Source: a virus. From it: a stretch of DNA of 47,350 bases. Both the position numbers and the translations under genes were made by a program. Below, piece after piece: positions 22,866-31,356 of the stretch. Location: positions 1 to 47,350 of IMG/VR virus record IMGVR_UViG_3300044823_000261, one strand, 5' to 3'. Every line of letters starts with the position of its first letter. Position 1 is the stretch's first letter. Below the pieces are notes generated by a model. It ran no database searches. It had not been told where the DNA came from and saw only the letters and a list, made by a program, of their open reading frames with translations.

Positions 22866-23630
22866 ATGCCCGAAATTACCAACGAACTCGACGACATTCT
22901 GAACAGCTTCTCGGAAGTTGATCGGCCTGCCATGCGCGAAGCTCTTGCTCGCAACCCCAACGCCCAGACTCTGCTGACTTCCCGCGAAACCGTCTACAAG
23001 GCTTTTGTGGATGGTGACCCGGTGAGGCTGGCGGCGGCGACGGCAACTGCGGTTCCTGCTGCTGTAGCCACGGGCAATCCCACCCCCGCTATAGGCATTG
23101 GCCTCGATCAGATCAACGCCCTCTTGAACGAACGAGTGAACTCTATCTACTCCTCGCCGCAATTCGCCTCTGCCGTCGATGCCTTGGCCGAGAAGAAAGC
23201 CCAAGCCCTTTTTGCTGTCGAGCGCACTCAGATCATTGGTCGCGGGGCGGCTATTGCGGATGAAATCTACACCATTCGTGCCACTCATTCGCGTGAGTTC
23301 GGTGAAGAACTGGATCGAGCCACGTTTGAAGCTTATTACGCAGCCGAGGGCCCGAAACACGGCAATCTTTTGACCGACACCTACAACGCTTTCGTGGGCG
23401 AGAAGAGGATTGCGAAGCGGATCGCCGACGGGGTGCAGGCTGGTCTCGCTGCCCAGGCTACCGCAATTGTTCCCGGTTCCGCTGTTCCCGGCGTGGGCAA
23501 CCCAATGGCGCCCAATTTCGTGGATTTCAATGTGAAAACAATCAGCCCCAACGCGGTGGCCGTTCCCTCCGCCGACGCCGATAAGGCCGCGCAGGCTTTC
23601 GCGTCGATGCGACAGGGATGGACGCAGTAA
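22866..23630 (+). CDS. Putative scaffold protein, 254 aa
   Basis: Starts MPEITNELDDILNSFSEVDR after CCAAGGAGAC. A helical, acidic N-terminal half, an Ala-rich linker and repeated helical segments (FASAVDALAEKKAQALFAVE, RATFEAYYAAEGPKHGNLLT) end with KAAQAFASMRQGWTQ, a short basic/aromatic tail as in many scaffold proteins that contact coat. It lies directly before the major capsid gene. The call is positional plus composition. Confidence 0.6.
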   Translation: MPEITNELDDILNSFSEVDRPAMREALARNPNAQTLLTSRETVYKAFVDGDPVRLAAATATAVPAAVATGNPTPAIGIGLDQINALLNERVNSIYSSPQFASAVDALAEKKAQALFAVERTQIIGRGAAIADEIYTIRATHSREFGEELDRATFEAYYAAEGPKHGNLLTDTYNAFVGEKRIAKRIADGVQAGLAAQATAIVPGSAVPGVGNPMAPNFVDFNVKTISPNAVAVPSADADKAAQAFASMRQGWTQ

Positions 23631-23646
23631 GGCAGGTAATATAACT

Positions 23647-23699
23647 GGGCAAACAGGCAAAACAGGAACATTGAAATTTGACGTTCCGCTTGTTTGCCC
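23647..23699 (+). other. Long stem-loop between scaffold and capsid genes
   Basis: GGGCAAACA (23647-23655) pairs with TGTTTGCCC (23691-23699), and an inner GGAAC (23665-23669) pairs with GTTCC (23683-23687). CCTTTACTTGTTTTCG follows, giving a terminator-like but mixed tail. It probably tunes the ratio of scaffold to capsid transcripts by partial termination or RNA processing. Confidence 0.5.
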
Positions 23700-23753
23700 C
23701 TTTACTTGTTTTCGAGACGGGTGAATCCCGAACCTTGAAGGAGGGCATATCCA

Positions 23754-24740
23754 ATGCCAGTGACAGGTAACCAGGCCATATACAACGATTTGACGTCATT
23801 CACCTACGCCTATATCATCCCCCGCGTGCAGGATGTTTACTTTCGGGTGTCCACGATATTCCCGATTCTGTTCCGTCCGGACAACTTCAAGACCTTCTCG
23901 GGCTATCAGATTCAGGTTCCGATCCAGTACGCTCCCTTGAAGGGCGGACCCACCGTCGATGGTGGCGTGTTCGATATCTCCTCGTTCGAGACCGACACGG
24001 CGATGATCTTCACGCCCAAGGAGTACTACACCAACGTTACCCTCAGCCGGCAGCGGATCGCCTTGAACCAGGGTAGCCAGGCGGCGATGTCCTATGTCCA
24101 GGTGAAGACAACCAACCTCTACCAGTCGATGATGCAGTATCTGGCTCAGGACACCTTCCGCGACGGCCAGGGCACGGTCAGCGGGGTCAATGCCCTCGAC
24201 GGCTTGCTTGCTGCCAATGATTCTGGCACCAATTACCCGCAGTATGGCCAGCTCGCCCGCGCCGCTATCGGCACCGGCGCCAATGCCGGGATCGCCGGCT
24301 ACTACCAGAATGTCAATTCGCCTCTGACCACGCAGATCCTTCAGTACGCTTTCGGCCAAGCCTCCTTCGGCAACACTCAGCCCAACCTGGCTTTCATGAC
24401 TCAGGCCATTTGGGACACCATGTGGCTGAGGATGTTCCCGGCACAGCGCGTGATGGACGATGATCCGGGCGTGCTCAGCTTTGGCGCGACCTCGCTGAAG
24501 TTCTACGGCAACAAGCGGTTGCTGGTTGACCAGTATGTCCCCACCGGCGACGTTTTCCTGAACCGGGACGAATTCCTTCAGTGCTACGTCACCGAGGACA
24601 AGCTCTTCCAGTTTGGCTTCACCGGATTCAAGGAACTGCCGGAGTCGCTCGATGGCGCCGGCCAGACCGTCTTCCTTGGCGATATTGTCAACGCTCAGCC
24701 CAGAGTCAGCGGCGTGCTGACCAACGTCCAGAACACTTGA
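23754..24740 (+). CDS. Major capsid protein
   Basis: 328 residues, located after the scaffold with GAAGGAGG upstream. Features expected of a HK97-fold coat: an N-terminal arm (FTYAYIIPRVQDVYFRVSTI), an extended strand region (TVDGGVFDISSFETDTAMIF), then VTLSRQRIALNQGSQAAMSY, a conserved-type NLAFMTQAIWDTMWLRMFPA and the C-terminal SLKFYGNKRLLVDQYVPTGD followed by VFLNRDEFLQCYVTEDKLFQF. The best-placed and most abundant-type structural gene. Identification is by position and fold-like pattern. Confidence 0.85.
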   Translation: MPVTGNQAIYNDLTSFTYAYIIPRVQDVYFRVSTIFPILFRPDNFKTFSGYQIQVPIQYAPLKGGPTVDGGVFDISSFETDTAMIFTPKEYYTNVTLSRQRIALNQGSQAAMSYVQVKTTNLYQSMMQYLAQDTFRDGQGTVSGVNALDGLLAANDSGTNYPQYGQLARAAIGTGANAGIAGYYQNVNSPLTTQILQYAFGQASFGNTQPNLAFMTQAIWDTMWLRMFPAQRVMDDDPGVLSFGATSLKFYGNKRLLVDQYVPTGDVFLNRDEFLQCYVTEDKLFQFGFTGFKELPESLDGAGQTVFLGDIVNAQPRVSGVLTNVQNT

Positions 24741-24872
24741 TGCCCTGGATTAACTGGGGCCATTGGACAGCTTAACCGTCTGATTGGCCCTCCGTAACGC
24801 AATAGGTTTGCTCCCACCTTATCGGAGCCAAGTGACGGGTCATTAAGAGTCGTCCCAACGGAGGAAACAGTC

Positions 24873-25508
24873 ATGTACGGTCCTTACCCTCGTTTTGCTA
24901 ATCCGCAAACTCAACTCGACGCCACCGCGAAGAACGCGCTGGGCTTCGTTTATTCGCCGCCTTGGGGCCAGTACACTGCGACCGGCAGCGGTCCTGTGTT
25001 CTCAACCACTGCCGGCGCGTCAACCCCCGGCTTCGGCGCGCCCGGAGTTTTCAAGTATGTCTATTTCTATGACGCCAGCACACTGACAGGCACCTTGCAG
25101 GCAACTCCCGCCCCGGTTTACTGGATTGACGAGAGCCTCACCACGGTCACCGGCAACGCAGCCAACGCATACTCGACCACTGGGGGCGCCTTAATCGCCG
25201 GCTACCTGATGCCGAATGCAACTGCTTTGGGAACCAACATGACCGGTGCGCAGTGGTATGGGCAGCTTTCGCAATCCTACTGCTGGATTCAGGTTGCCGG
25301 ATTCTTGTCTGGCGCTTTGGCCCCGACCACGCAGACGGCCGCCGGCATTGGCAACGCTATTGCCGGTCTAACCACTGGCTCGTGGGCATCAGTCGTGGCC
25401 ACTACAGTCCCCGCTTCTGGGCGTTTGCTTGGCGTTCAGATGTCATCCATTTCCAACTCTGCCTGCGATGTACTGGTCGGCGGCGCTACAACCTTCTGGG
25501 GCAGTTAG
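24873..25508 (+). CDS. Structural protein, 211 aa (capsid decoration or minor head)
   Basis: MYGPYPRFANPQTQLDATAK, with GGAGGAAACAG upstream. It is Gly/Ala/Thr/Ser-rich and predicted all-beta (TATGSGPVFSTTAGASTPGF), lacking enzymatic motifs. It immediately follows the capsid gene, where decoration and stabilising proteins usually lie. Family not recognised. Confidence 0.6.
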   Translation: MYGPYPRFANPQTQLDATAKNALGFVYSPPWGQYTATGSGPVFSTTAGASTPGFGAPGVFKYVYFYDASTLTGTLQATPAPVYWIDESLTTVTGNAANAYSTTGGALIAGYLMPNATALGTNMTGAQWYGQLSQSYCWIQVAGFLSGALAPTTQTAAGIGNAIAGLTTGSWASVVATTVPASGRLLGVQMSSISNSACDVLVGGATTFWGS

Positions 25509-25548
25509 TCCACAGATTCGACTTCAACCAAGAAGGAGGAAACACCCA

Positions 25549-25902
25549 ATGTCGATTACGTGGACCGAAAATACCGATTCCCACGCCATGCTCGGCCCCA
25601 GTGTCCAGTTGCAGCAGAACAAGGCCAGCTTTGGCGCCAGCGACTATGTGGCTGGAGGGTACGCCGTTTATCCCAGTGCCTTTGGGCTGGCGGTTATCCG
25701 CGCGTTGATTCCAGTTGGATTCAGTTCCATTGCGGCCGGCACGCCTGGTAGCGTTATCTGGGAGGCTATCCAGCCTGTGACTGCTGGACCTGCCGCGTCG
25801 AATCCCTGGTATCTGAAAGCGCTGACCGACGTGTTCGCTGAAACTGCATCCAACACCAACTTTGCCGGCGGAACGGCGGATTTTATGGCGATTGGATTTT
25901 AG
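25549..25902 (+). CDS. Structural protein, 117 aa
   Basis: The ATG at 25549 follows AAGAAGGAGG. It starts MSITWTENTDSHAMLGPSVQ, then LQQNKASFGASDYVAGGYAV, an all-beta-like sequence. A small head protein next to the decoration-like gene; function unknown. Confidence 0.6.
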   Translation: MSITWTENTDSHAMLGPSVQLQQNKASFGASDYVAGGYAVYPSAFGLAVIRALIPVGFSSIAAGTPGSVIWEAIQPVTAGPAASNPWYLKALTDVFAETASNTNFAGGTADFMAIGF

Positions 25903-25948
25903 GTCTTCGCCAAATCTTCCTATCGTCAGTTCGTGCGTTTGCCCTGAT

Positions 25949-26074
25949 TTGTCGATTTGGTGGTTTGCCGCTCCACCTCCCGCTGCCTGTTCCGCCGCTG
26001 TCGCTCTAGTCCTTGGGGGAGTACATGGCGGGGCAGGCATTTTTTGGTTAGGGATGTCAGGGAGGGCTAGCTAA
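25949..26074 (+). CDS. Possible small membrane protein, 41 aa
   Basis: A TTG-start frame between two structural genes ends with TAA directly before the next ATG. It contains a hydrophobic stretch (ACSAAVALVLGGVHGGAGIF) like a single membrane helix. No ribosome site precedes the TTG, so this may not be expressed. The rest of the 172-base gap holds no other feature. Confidence 0.25.
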   Translation: MSIWWFAAPPPAACSAAVALVLGGVHGGAGIFWLGMSGRAS

Positions 26075-27097
26075 ATGGGTTCCGCGCCTTTTATCAACGC
26101 AGCCAATCAGGTTCTCCCGACTCCGGGCGTCTCCCCCTGGCGCAATCAGATGAACTTCGCGCAAATAATTGGCGCGATTGGCAGCGAGAATCCCGATATC
26201 GACCCTAGTGACATTCAAGTCCAAGTCAACTCTATTGTTCGCGACATCTATGATCGCCGGACATGGAGTGGCCTTTTTATTCGGGGTCAAATTGCCACCG
26301 TGGGCTTCACCATTGGAGGCTCGGTCAGTGTCGCCCAAGGCAGTACGCAAGTCATCGGCGCTGGCACCGCCTGGACCCCTGCGGTTGTCGGTCAGCAGTT
26401 CCGCCTGGGCTACAATACACCTCCGATGACCATCACCGCCTGCAACCCTTTCACCCAAGTTCTTACCATCGAAATGCCGTGGGCCTCGACCAGCACCGCT
26501 TCGGCAGGTTACTTCATCGCTCAGTACTATTATTCGATCGGCAGCAACATCAAGTACATTCACACAGCGAAGAATATGCTGATGGCCTGGCGCCTGCGTC
26601 TCGACTACAACCAGCAGACCCTCGACACCCTCGACTCTTGGCGCAGCAGAGTCTTCATGCCCACCGCGCTGGTCCAGATGCCGTCAACACCCAACGGAGA
26701 CTATCAGGTTGAACTTTGGCCGGTGCCGTCGATCGTTCAGGCGATACCGTGGACCGCCTACTGCCAGCCCCCAAACCTCGTGAACGACAGCGACGCACTA
26801 CCACCCGCCATTCGTGCCGACATAGTGGTGGACTTCGGCCGCGCCTGGGCCAAGACCTACCGCGGGCCGAAGTGGAACAAGTATTATGACGCGGCGGAGG
26901 GCGGGCGACTGCGCCAGGAGGCGAACCACAAGCTGATGTACGCGGCTAAGGCGGACGAGGACCTTTACCGGCAATCAATTATTTATCCTGAGGAGAGTAT
27001 GAGAGAGGCTCCTGATTTGCTCTCCGGCGGTCGTAACGCCACTTGGGATTTTAACCACGGAGTCATGGCCGGCGAGGGCAATAGCGAGTGGGGCTGA
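26075..27097 (+). CDS. Head-tail adaptor-like protein, 340 aa
   Basis: Starts MGSAPFINAANQVLPTPGVS with GGGAGGG upstream. Two glycine-rich beta segments (GGSVSVAQGSTQVIGAGTAW) with a helical C-terminus (DIVVDFGRAWAKTYRGPKWN) suggest a gp4/gp6-type connector. It is the first of three adaptor-like proteins in the block between capsid and nozzle. Confidence 0.55.
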   Translation: MGSAPFINAANQVLPTPGVSPWRNQMNFAQIIGAIGSENPDIDPSDIQVQVNSIVRDIYDRRTWSGLFIRGQIATVGFTIGGSVSVAQGSTQVIGAGTAWTPAVVGQQFRLGYNTPPMTITACNPFTQVLTIEMPWASTSTASAGYFIAQYYYSIGSNIKYIHTAKNMLMAWRLRLDYNQQTLDTLDSWRSRVFMPTALVQMPSTPNGDYQVELWPVPSIVQAIPWTAYCQPPNLVNDSDALPPAIRADIVVDFGRAWAKTYRGPKWNKYYDAAEGGRLRQEANHKLMYAAKADEDLYRQSIIYPEESMREAPDLLSGGRNATWDFNHGVMAGEGNSEWG

Positions 27098-27131
27098 TAG
27101 CATAGGTAGACTAGCGGAAAGGACTAATTCA

Positions 27132-27275
27132 ATGCATGACGAATCCAGAGAAACACCGCGGCAGGAAGCAGCCAGCCATTCATCAGCGTTCTTGCGCAAG
27201 GCGGCCCGATTGGCCGCTCGAAAGCCGGCAAGGAAGTCGGCCAGAAAAACAGCCACAAGGAGATTCAGTCGATGA
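27132..27275 (+). CDS. Histone-like basic mini-protein, 47 aa
   Basis: MHDESRETPRQEAASHSSAF followed by LRKAARLAARKPARKSARKT and ATRRFSR. The C-terminal half is a run of basic Ala/Lys/Arg/Pro repeats like histone H1 or AlgP tails. AAAGGACT lies upstream, and the stop overlaps the next ATG. It could bind DNA or host nucleic acid; not in most annotations because of its length. Confidence 0.5.
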   Translation: MHDESRETPRQEAASHSSAFLRKAARLAARKPARKSARKTATRRFSR

Positions 27276-27652
27276 TCTGTGACTGCACCCACGATTCTTC
27301 GGCTTACTCTGTCTGCCTGACGCCTGCCGGTCCACGCACACGCTGCCGGGCCTGCCGTTTCCCGCCCTCGCACCAATCTGTCGCTAACCCTTTTGCGAGC
27401 TTAACACTCACCCATGCGCACGATGCCTGCGGCAACTCGATCGAGGTCACATCCCTCCGCCAGCTTCAGATTGCCGAGAAGCAGTACAAATTCCGCTCCC
27501 TGGTTGCCAACGAGCGCGAAGCCGACTTCGACCGGCCGCCGCAGCATCGCCAGAAGGATCTGTTTGAGGCTACCAGCGAGGCCGGCGGGTGGCTTCATCC
27601 GGAGATTGTTGAACCGATGATTCGAGAGCTTCGTGAGTGCGGTGAAATTTAG
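27272..27652 (+). CDS. Cys-rich hypothetical protein, 126 aa
   Basis: MICDCTHDSSAYSVCLTPAG then PRTRCRACRF: several Cys and a CRAC pair suggest a small metal site. The rest is helical, ending LHPEIVEPMIRELRECGEI. Translationally coupled to the basic mini-protein. Function unknown. Confidence 0.6.
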   Translation: MICDCTHDSSAYSVCLTPAGPRTRCRACRFPPSHQSVANPFASLTLTHAHDACGNSIEVTSLRQLQIAEKQYKFRSLVANEREADFDRPPQHRQKDLFEATSEAGGWLHPEIVEPMIRELRECGEI

Positions 27653-27657
27653 CTTTT

Positions 27658-27678
27658 CCGTTGAATTTGCTGTACACT
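27658..27678 (+). promoter_or_regulatory. Late promoter motif, copy before 27700 gene
   Basis: CCG (27658-27660), TTG, nine bases, TACACT (27673-27678), followed by a GGAGG ribosome site and ATG at 27700. The spacing is identical to the other copies, but this transcript has a short leader. Confidence 0.6.
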
Positions 27679-27699
27679 ACGCTGCGATGGAGGTTACTC

Positions 27700-28092
27700 A
27701 TGGCCGACACATTTCGCACCCGCACCGATCAGAATGGTGTTGAGACCAGTGACAACAGCCACTCTGCTGAGAGCTACAGCCACCCTCTCTCGGAGCAGAA
27801 GCCGGCCCACCCCCGCTGGATGACTGGCGAGGACGATCGCGGCGGTTATATGCAACCTCCGGTCGAGAGTATTGTTGAGAAGACGAGGGATCGCGTGGTC
27901 GGCTCGCGCAGTCACCTCGGCGCGATGACTTTTGGCAGCGATTTGCTGCCTCGGTCGGAGCGAATCAGCAGGGAAGAAGCGGGTCCAGGAGTCGAGAGGC
28001 ACGATCCAAGTTGCTGGTGCGATATGTGCCATCCGCCGCAGATGGCAGCGTCAATGGAAGTGGCGGCACCGTCGCCCAGGCATCGGAGGTAG
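27700..28092 (+). CDS. Hypothetical protein with Cys-rich end, 130 aa
   Basis: The ATG at 27700 follows GGAGGTTACTC. It is acidic and hydrophilic (TRTDQNGVETSDNSHSAESY), with a C-terminal CWCDMCHPP that could bind metal. Function unknown. It heads a transcription unit controlled by the late motif. Confidence 0.6.
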   Translation: MADTFRTRTDQNGVETSDNSHSAESYSHPLSEQKPAHPRWMTGEDDRGGYMQPPVESIVEKTRDRVVGSRSHLGAMTFGSDLLPRSERISREEAGPGVERHDPSCWCDMCHPPQMAASMEVAAPSPRHRR

Positions 28093-28098
28093 CAGAAA

Positions 28099-28662
28099 AT
28101 GGCTTTACGTGGATTTGGACCTCAAACTCTTACCGGCGCGCCGCAGCCTCTGTTTGGCACGGCACTTTCCGCCGCCGTTACCCCCTCTCCCGATTGCAAC
28201 ACAGGTCGTCTCGATCCGGGTTCAGCGAATTCCTCGGCCTTCCTCTATCTCTCCGCTCCCGCCAATCTCTTCCGCCAAGGCGATCATGTTATGGTTGGGG
28301 CATCCAATTCCTTCATCCAAGGCAGCACGACGCCTGTTGATGGAGGCACAGTCCAAGCCGTCTCCCTCTCCGCCTCCAATATTCTCGTCACAGGCCTCCA
28401 GCGCGCGCACTCTGCCGGCGAATACGTGATTCTCGCCATGCCTTGCGCCCAGATCAACATTGGCAATGGCGCCGCAGCTAATCTTTACCTCGGTGAGGAT
28501 TGCACAGTCGGCCCAACCTCGGCCACTTTGATCGAGTCCTGCTTGGCGACAGGCCAGATTACCGTAGGCTATCCTGTGTATGGGAACATGGTCGAGACTC
28601 AGCACCTTTGGGTTGAGGGAACGGCCTCGAACACGATTCTGCCTTATATGTTGACGATCTGA
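28099..28662 (+). CDS. Structural protein, 187 aa
   Basis: MALRGFGPQTLTGAPQPLFG, then extended beta-rich sequence with GDHVMVGASNSFIQGS and a Ser/Thr-rich tail. It follows the hypothetical gene by six bases and precedes an adaptor-like gene by three. Family not recognised. Confidence 0.6.
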   Translation: MALRGFGPQTLTGAPQPLFGTALSAAVTPSPDCNTGRLDPGSANSSAFLYLSAPANLFRQGDHVMVGASNSFIQGSTTPVDGGTVQAVSLSASNILVTGLQRAHSAGEYVILAMPCAQINIGNGAAANLYLGEDCTVGPTSATLIESCLATGQITVGYPVYGNMVETQHLWVEGTASNTILPYMLTI

Positions 28663-28665
28663 CCT

Positions 28666-29355
28666 ATGCCGTTAACCTCGACAATCGCGCAATTGGCTCC
28701 TCAGGTTCAAGACCGCCTGCAAGACCTTAACGGGATTTTCTGGTTGCAGAATTTTGAGGTTTATGCCGGGCTTGCCGAGGCAATGACAGAGTTGCTGCTT
28801 ATCGTCGGCAGGCCAACTCAAATCTTCAACGCGCCGATCACCCTCCAGCCCAATACAGTTTGGCAAGCAATGCCCCCGGGCCTCCTCTGTGTAACCGACA
28901 TCTTTCTTGCGGGCCGCCGATTGCCCAAGACCATGATGCACAGTTTGGACTATCTTTGCGCTTCCTGGTCGTCCTCCTGGGAGAGTGATCGCGCCGCGGC
29001 TCCCGCCCGCTGGGCGCCGCTGGGCCTATCCTCTTTCATCGTTCATCCGGCGCCACTGCAGCCGGTGGTGGCTACGGTGACTGGGATCGCTTACCCGATT
29101 TTGACACCTTGGCCGCCGGACGGGACGGAGACTTCACCATTCCATACTGAGGTTGACCAAGCCCTTCAACTTTATGCGACGGCTTATTGTCGCTTGAAGG
29201 AGATTGGTAACGATGCTGAGATTGGGATGGCGCTCTATCAGCAATTTCTGGAGATTGGGCAACGGCTTTCCAGCATAGAGGATCGCCGCGACTCGTTGAT
29301 TTGGTGTCGCTCGATCGGTGCCGCCACGTCCCCGTCGCAAGGCGCTCACCGGTAA
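28666..29355 (+). CDS. Head-tail adaptor-like protein, 229 aa
   Basis: MPLTSTIAQLAPQVQDRLQD followed by LNGIFWLQNFEVYAGLAEAM. The N-terminal helices followed by a beta sandwich and the long C-terminal helix (YQQFLEIGQRLSSIEDRRDS) are typical of connector proteins. It shares the layout of the 30181 gene. Function inferred from position. Confidence 0.5.
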   Translation: MPLTSTIAQLAPQVQDRLQDLNGIFWLQNFEVYAGLAEAMTELLLIVGRPTQIFNAPITLQPNTVWQAMPPGLLCVTDIFLAGRRLPKTMMHSLDYLCASWSSSWESDRAAAPARWAPLGLSSFIVHPAPLQPVVATVTGIAYPILTPWPPDGTETSPFHTEVDQALQLYATAYCRLKEIGNDAEIGMALYQQFLEIGQRLSSIEDRRDSLIWCRSIGAATSPSQGAHR

Positions 29356-29410
29356 TCTCTTGCCATGACTTCCCGATACGGTGTACCCTTCTCGAAGGAG
29401 AACCCCCACC

Positions 29411-30139
29411 ATGTCGATCGACCTCACTTTGGAATTCAACCCCGCCATTCTTGAAGCTGCTGAGGAAATGCTGGAGCAGGAGGAACAGCAGGAGCAAATA
29501 GTCATTCCGCCGACCAGGCAGCCTGAAGACAGTCCGTTTGCGCTGCGGATGGGGCATGAGTTCCCAACTGCCCCTTCTGAAGTAGACCGCATTGACGTGT
29601 ATCACATGTCCCCTGGCCAAAAACCCAAGCTGGTTGCATCAGGAAAACCGGGCCAAGGGCTTGTCGATATAGAGCCTGTTGTCCCCCCGGCTCTCCCCGG
29701 CACCGCCGCTTCTGCCTATCGCCACTGCTCCTGCCTGGCCGTTCTTCCCGGCCGTTGTTGCGCCTTCTGCTATGGGACCAAGTGGACGCGGCTCTGCCCC
29801 AAATGTGAAGGAGAAGGCCGAGTGAATCTGGTGGTGCGCCATGGGGCCGAGCGCAGCCAACCTTGCGGCAACTGCATGGGAAAGGGAATCTTGCCCGCCA
29901 ACATCAAGGAGGTTGAGGAAGCGAGGAAAGCCGCGGAAGATTTCGCCGCGGGACCGGAGGGCCTGGCGATGATCGTTGACGACTCCGCGCCGGGGTTTCA
30001 CCGTTCTATCCGGTTGCCTGGAATCGGCGTGACGGCTACCAAGCGGGTCGGGACGCTGGCCGCCCGGAAGCGAGAAAAGAACCGCAATGAGGATCGCAAG
30101 CAGAAGAGGAAGTCGGAAAAGAGCGAGGCGGCAAATTAA
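29411..30139 (+). CDS. DnaJ-like zinc-finger protein, 242 aa
   Basis: The ATG at 29411 follows CGAAGGAG. An acidic, glutamine-rich N-terminus (LEAAEEMLEQEEQQEQ) leads to a metal-binding centre with CxxC pairs at about residues 117-120, 129-132 and 152-155 (CPKCEGEG and CGNCMGKG), the CxxCxGxG type found in DnaJ. A basic tail (KREKNRNEDRKQKRKSEKS) follows. No J domain is present. It may be a folding or nucleic-acid accessory; the presence of phage chaperonins makes a folding role interesting. Confidence 0.65.
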   Translation: MSIDLTLEFNPAILEAAEEMLEQEEQQEQIVIPPTRQPEDSPFALRMGHEFPTAPSEVDRIDVYHMSPGQKPKLVASGKPGQGLVDIEPVVPPALPGTAASAYRHCSCLAVLPGRCCAFCYGTKWTRLCPKCEGEGRVNLVVRHGAERSQPCGNCMGKGILPANIKEVEEARKAAEDFAAGPEGLAMIVDDSAPGFHRSIRLPGIGVTATKRVGTLAARKREKNRNEDRKQKRKSEKSEAAN

Positions 30140-30152
30140 ATTGAGGGACTTA

Positions 30153-30173
30153 CCGTTGAATCGCTGGTAGACT
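30153..30173 (+). promoter_or_regulatory. Late promoter motif, copy before 30181 gene (leaderless)
   Basis: CCG (30153-30155), TTG, nine bases, TAGACT (30168-30173), then seven bases to the GTG start at 30181. No ribosome site lies in between, so the mRNA would be leaderless. Confidence 0.6.
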
Positions 30174-30180
30174 GCATCGC

Positions 30181-31356
30181 GTGAGCATCGGACAACGGAC
30201 GGTTGCGGATTTAATGGTCGAAATAGGTCTCGCATTAATCGAGCCTTTCGTCAACCAGACTCTTGCCTCTCCCGTTGGCCCCGGCGCCTCCCTGACCTTG
30301 GCTCTCAATCCAGCCTCTCCTTTGCCGGCAACATCCTATCTCTACCCCGGCGCGCTAATCGTTGTAGGCTGGCAGGCAACTGATGCGGAAGTGGTGTCTG
30401 TGATCGCTGTCACAGGCGATGACACTTTCACAGCCACCCTCGTCAACGCTCATCTCGCTGGCGAGCAAGTCTTCGGGGCCACGTTTCCAACCCAGCAGCC
30501 GACCGATCCAATTTTCACTCAAGCCGAGATCATCGGTTATATCGCTCAGGCCCAGAACGAGTTCCTGACCAAAGTCCCACTGATCTTCCAAATCTTCCCC
30601 AATCAGCCGATCCTTCAAGGTCAGTCCTACCAGACCCTCCCGCCGACGACGATCGAACTAGAGAGGGTAGTGGTGCAGTCCAATCCCGCCTCGACTTCCT
30701 TCCCCATTTCCACGATCAGCCGAACAGGTGGGGCGGTCACCGCCGTTCTCTCCGCTTCCGCCAACGCGGACCAGTGGGCCCCGCATCTTCCAATTCAGGT
30801 CTACGGGGTGGCTGATCCCGTGTTCAACACGGCCTCTAACTCGACTTTTCTGCTAGCCACAGTCTCGGCGGACGGGTTGACGCTGACATGGCCGCAGATT
30901 GCCAGCGGCTCAGCCAGCAGCGGCGGTTTTGTTTCGCGGCCCATCCTGACGCGGCTCTACGAATCGAGTCAGGAGCAGTTGTCGTTGAACCAGCCCTGGT
31001 GGTCGGCGCAGCAGGGAATTCCCAGCCGGTTCTGGGAAGATCGCGCCGGGGTCTACGGTTGGGGCGTCGCTCCGGTGCCGGATACGAATTACTATGTGGA
31101 ATTGCTGGCGAGCGTAAGGGCTAGCGAGAGCCTGACCTTGCTGTCCGGCTTTCTTGTGCCCGATGCAGCAATTTTCGCTATAAAATGGCGCGTGCTTGCC
31201 TATGCGTGGAGCAAGGATGGCTGCCAGAGAGGCCCAAGTTTAGAGAGATTTGCGAAAGGGAAATTTGATTTTTATTGTATGCTCTGGGACCGTTTTCTCC
31301 GTAACGCCGTGTTGAAAACGGGTCAAATGGGCGCGGCGATGGGAGGGAACTTCTGA
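30181..31356 (+). CDS. Head-tail adaptor-like structural protein, 391 aa
   Basis: A GTG-start protein whose ends resemble the 28666 product (ADLMVEIGLALIEPFVNQTL and FAIKWRVLAYAWSKDGCQRG at the tail), with a beta-rich insert. It is larger than usual adaptors. Its stop overlaps the next gene's ATG. Called by layout and position. Confidence 0.5.
   Translation: MSIGQRTVADLMVEIGLALIEPFVNQTLASPVGPGASLTLALNPASPLPATSYLYPGALIVVGWQATDAEVVSVIAVTGDDTFTATLVNAHLAGEQVFGATFPTQQPTDPIFTQAEIIGYIAQAQNEFLTKVPLIFQIFPNQPILQGQSYQTLPPTTIELERVVVQSNPASTSFPISTISRTGGAVTAVLSASANADQWAPHLPIQVYGVADPVFNTASNSTFLLATVSADGLTLTWPQIASGSASSGGFVSRPILTRLYESSQEQLSLNQPWWSAQQGIPSRFWEDRAGVYGWGVAPVPDTNYYVELLASVRASESLTLLSGFLVPDAAIFAIKWRVLAYAWSKDGCQRGPSLERFAKGKFDFYCMLWDRFLRNAVLKTGQMGAAMGGNF

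Noticed and set aside
24757-24790. GGGCCA/TGGCCC stem after the capsid gene as a terminator
   Set aside because: Only 6 bp with a long loop and no T-run; not convincing.
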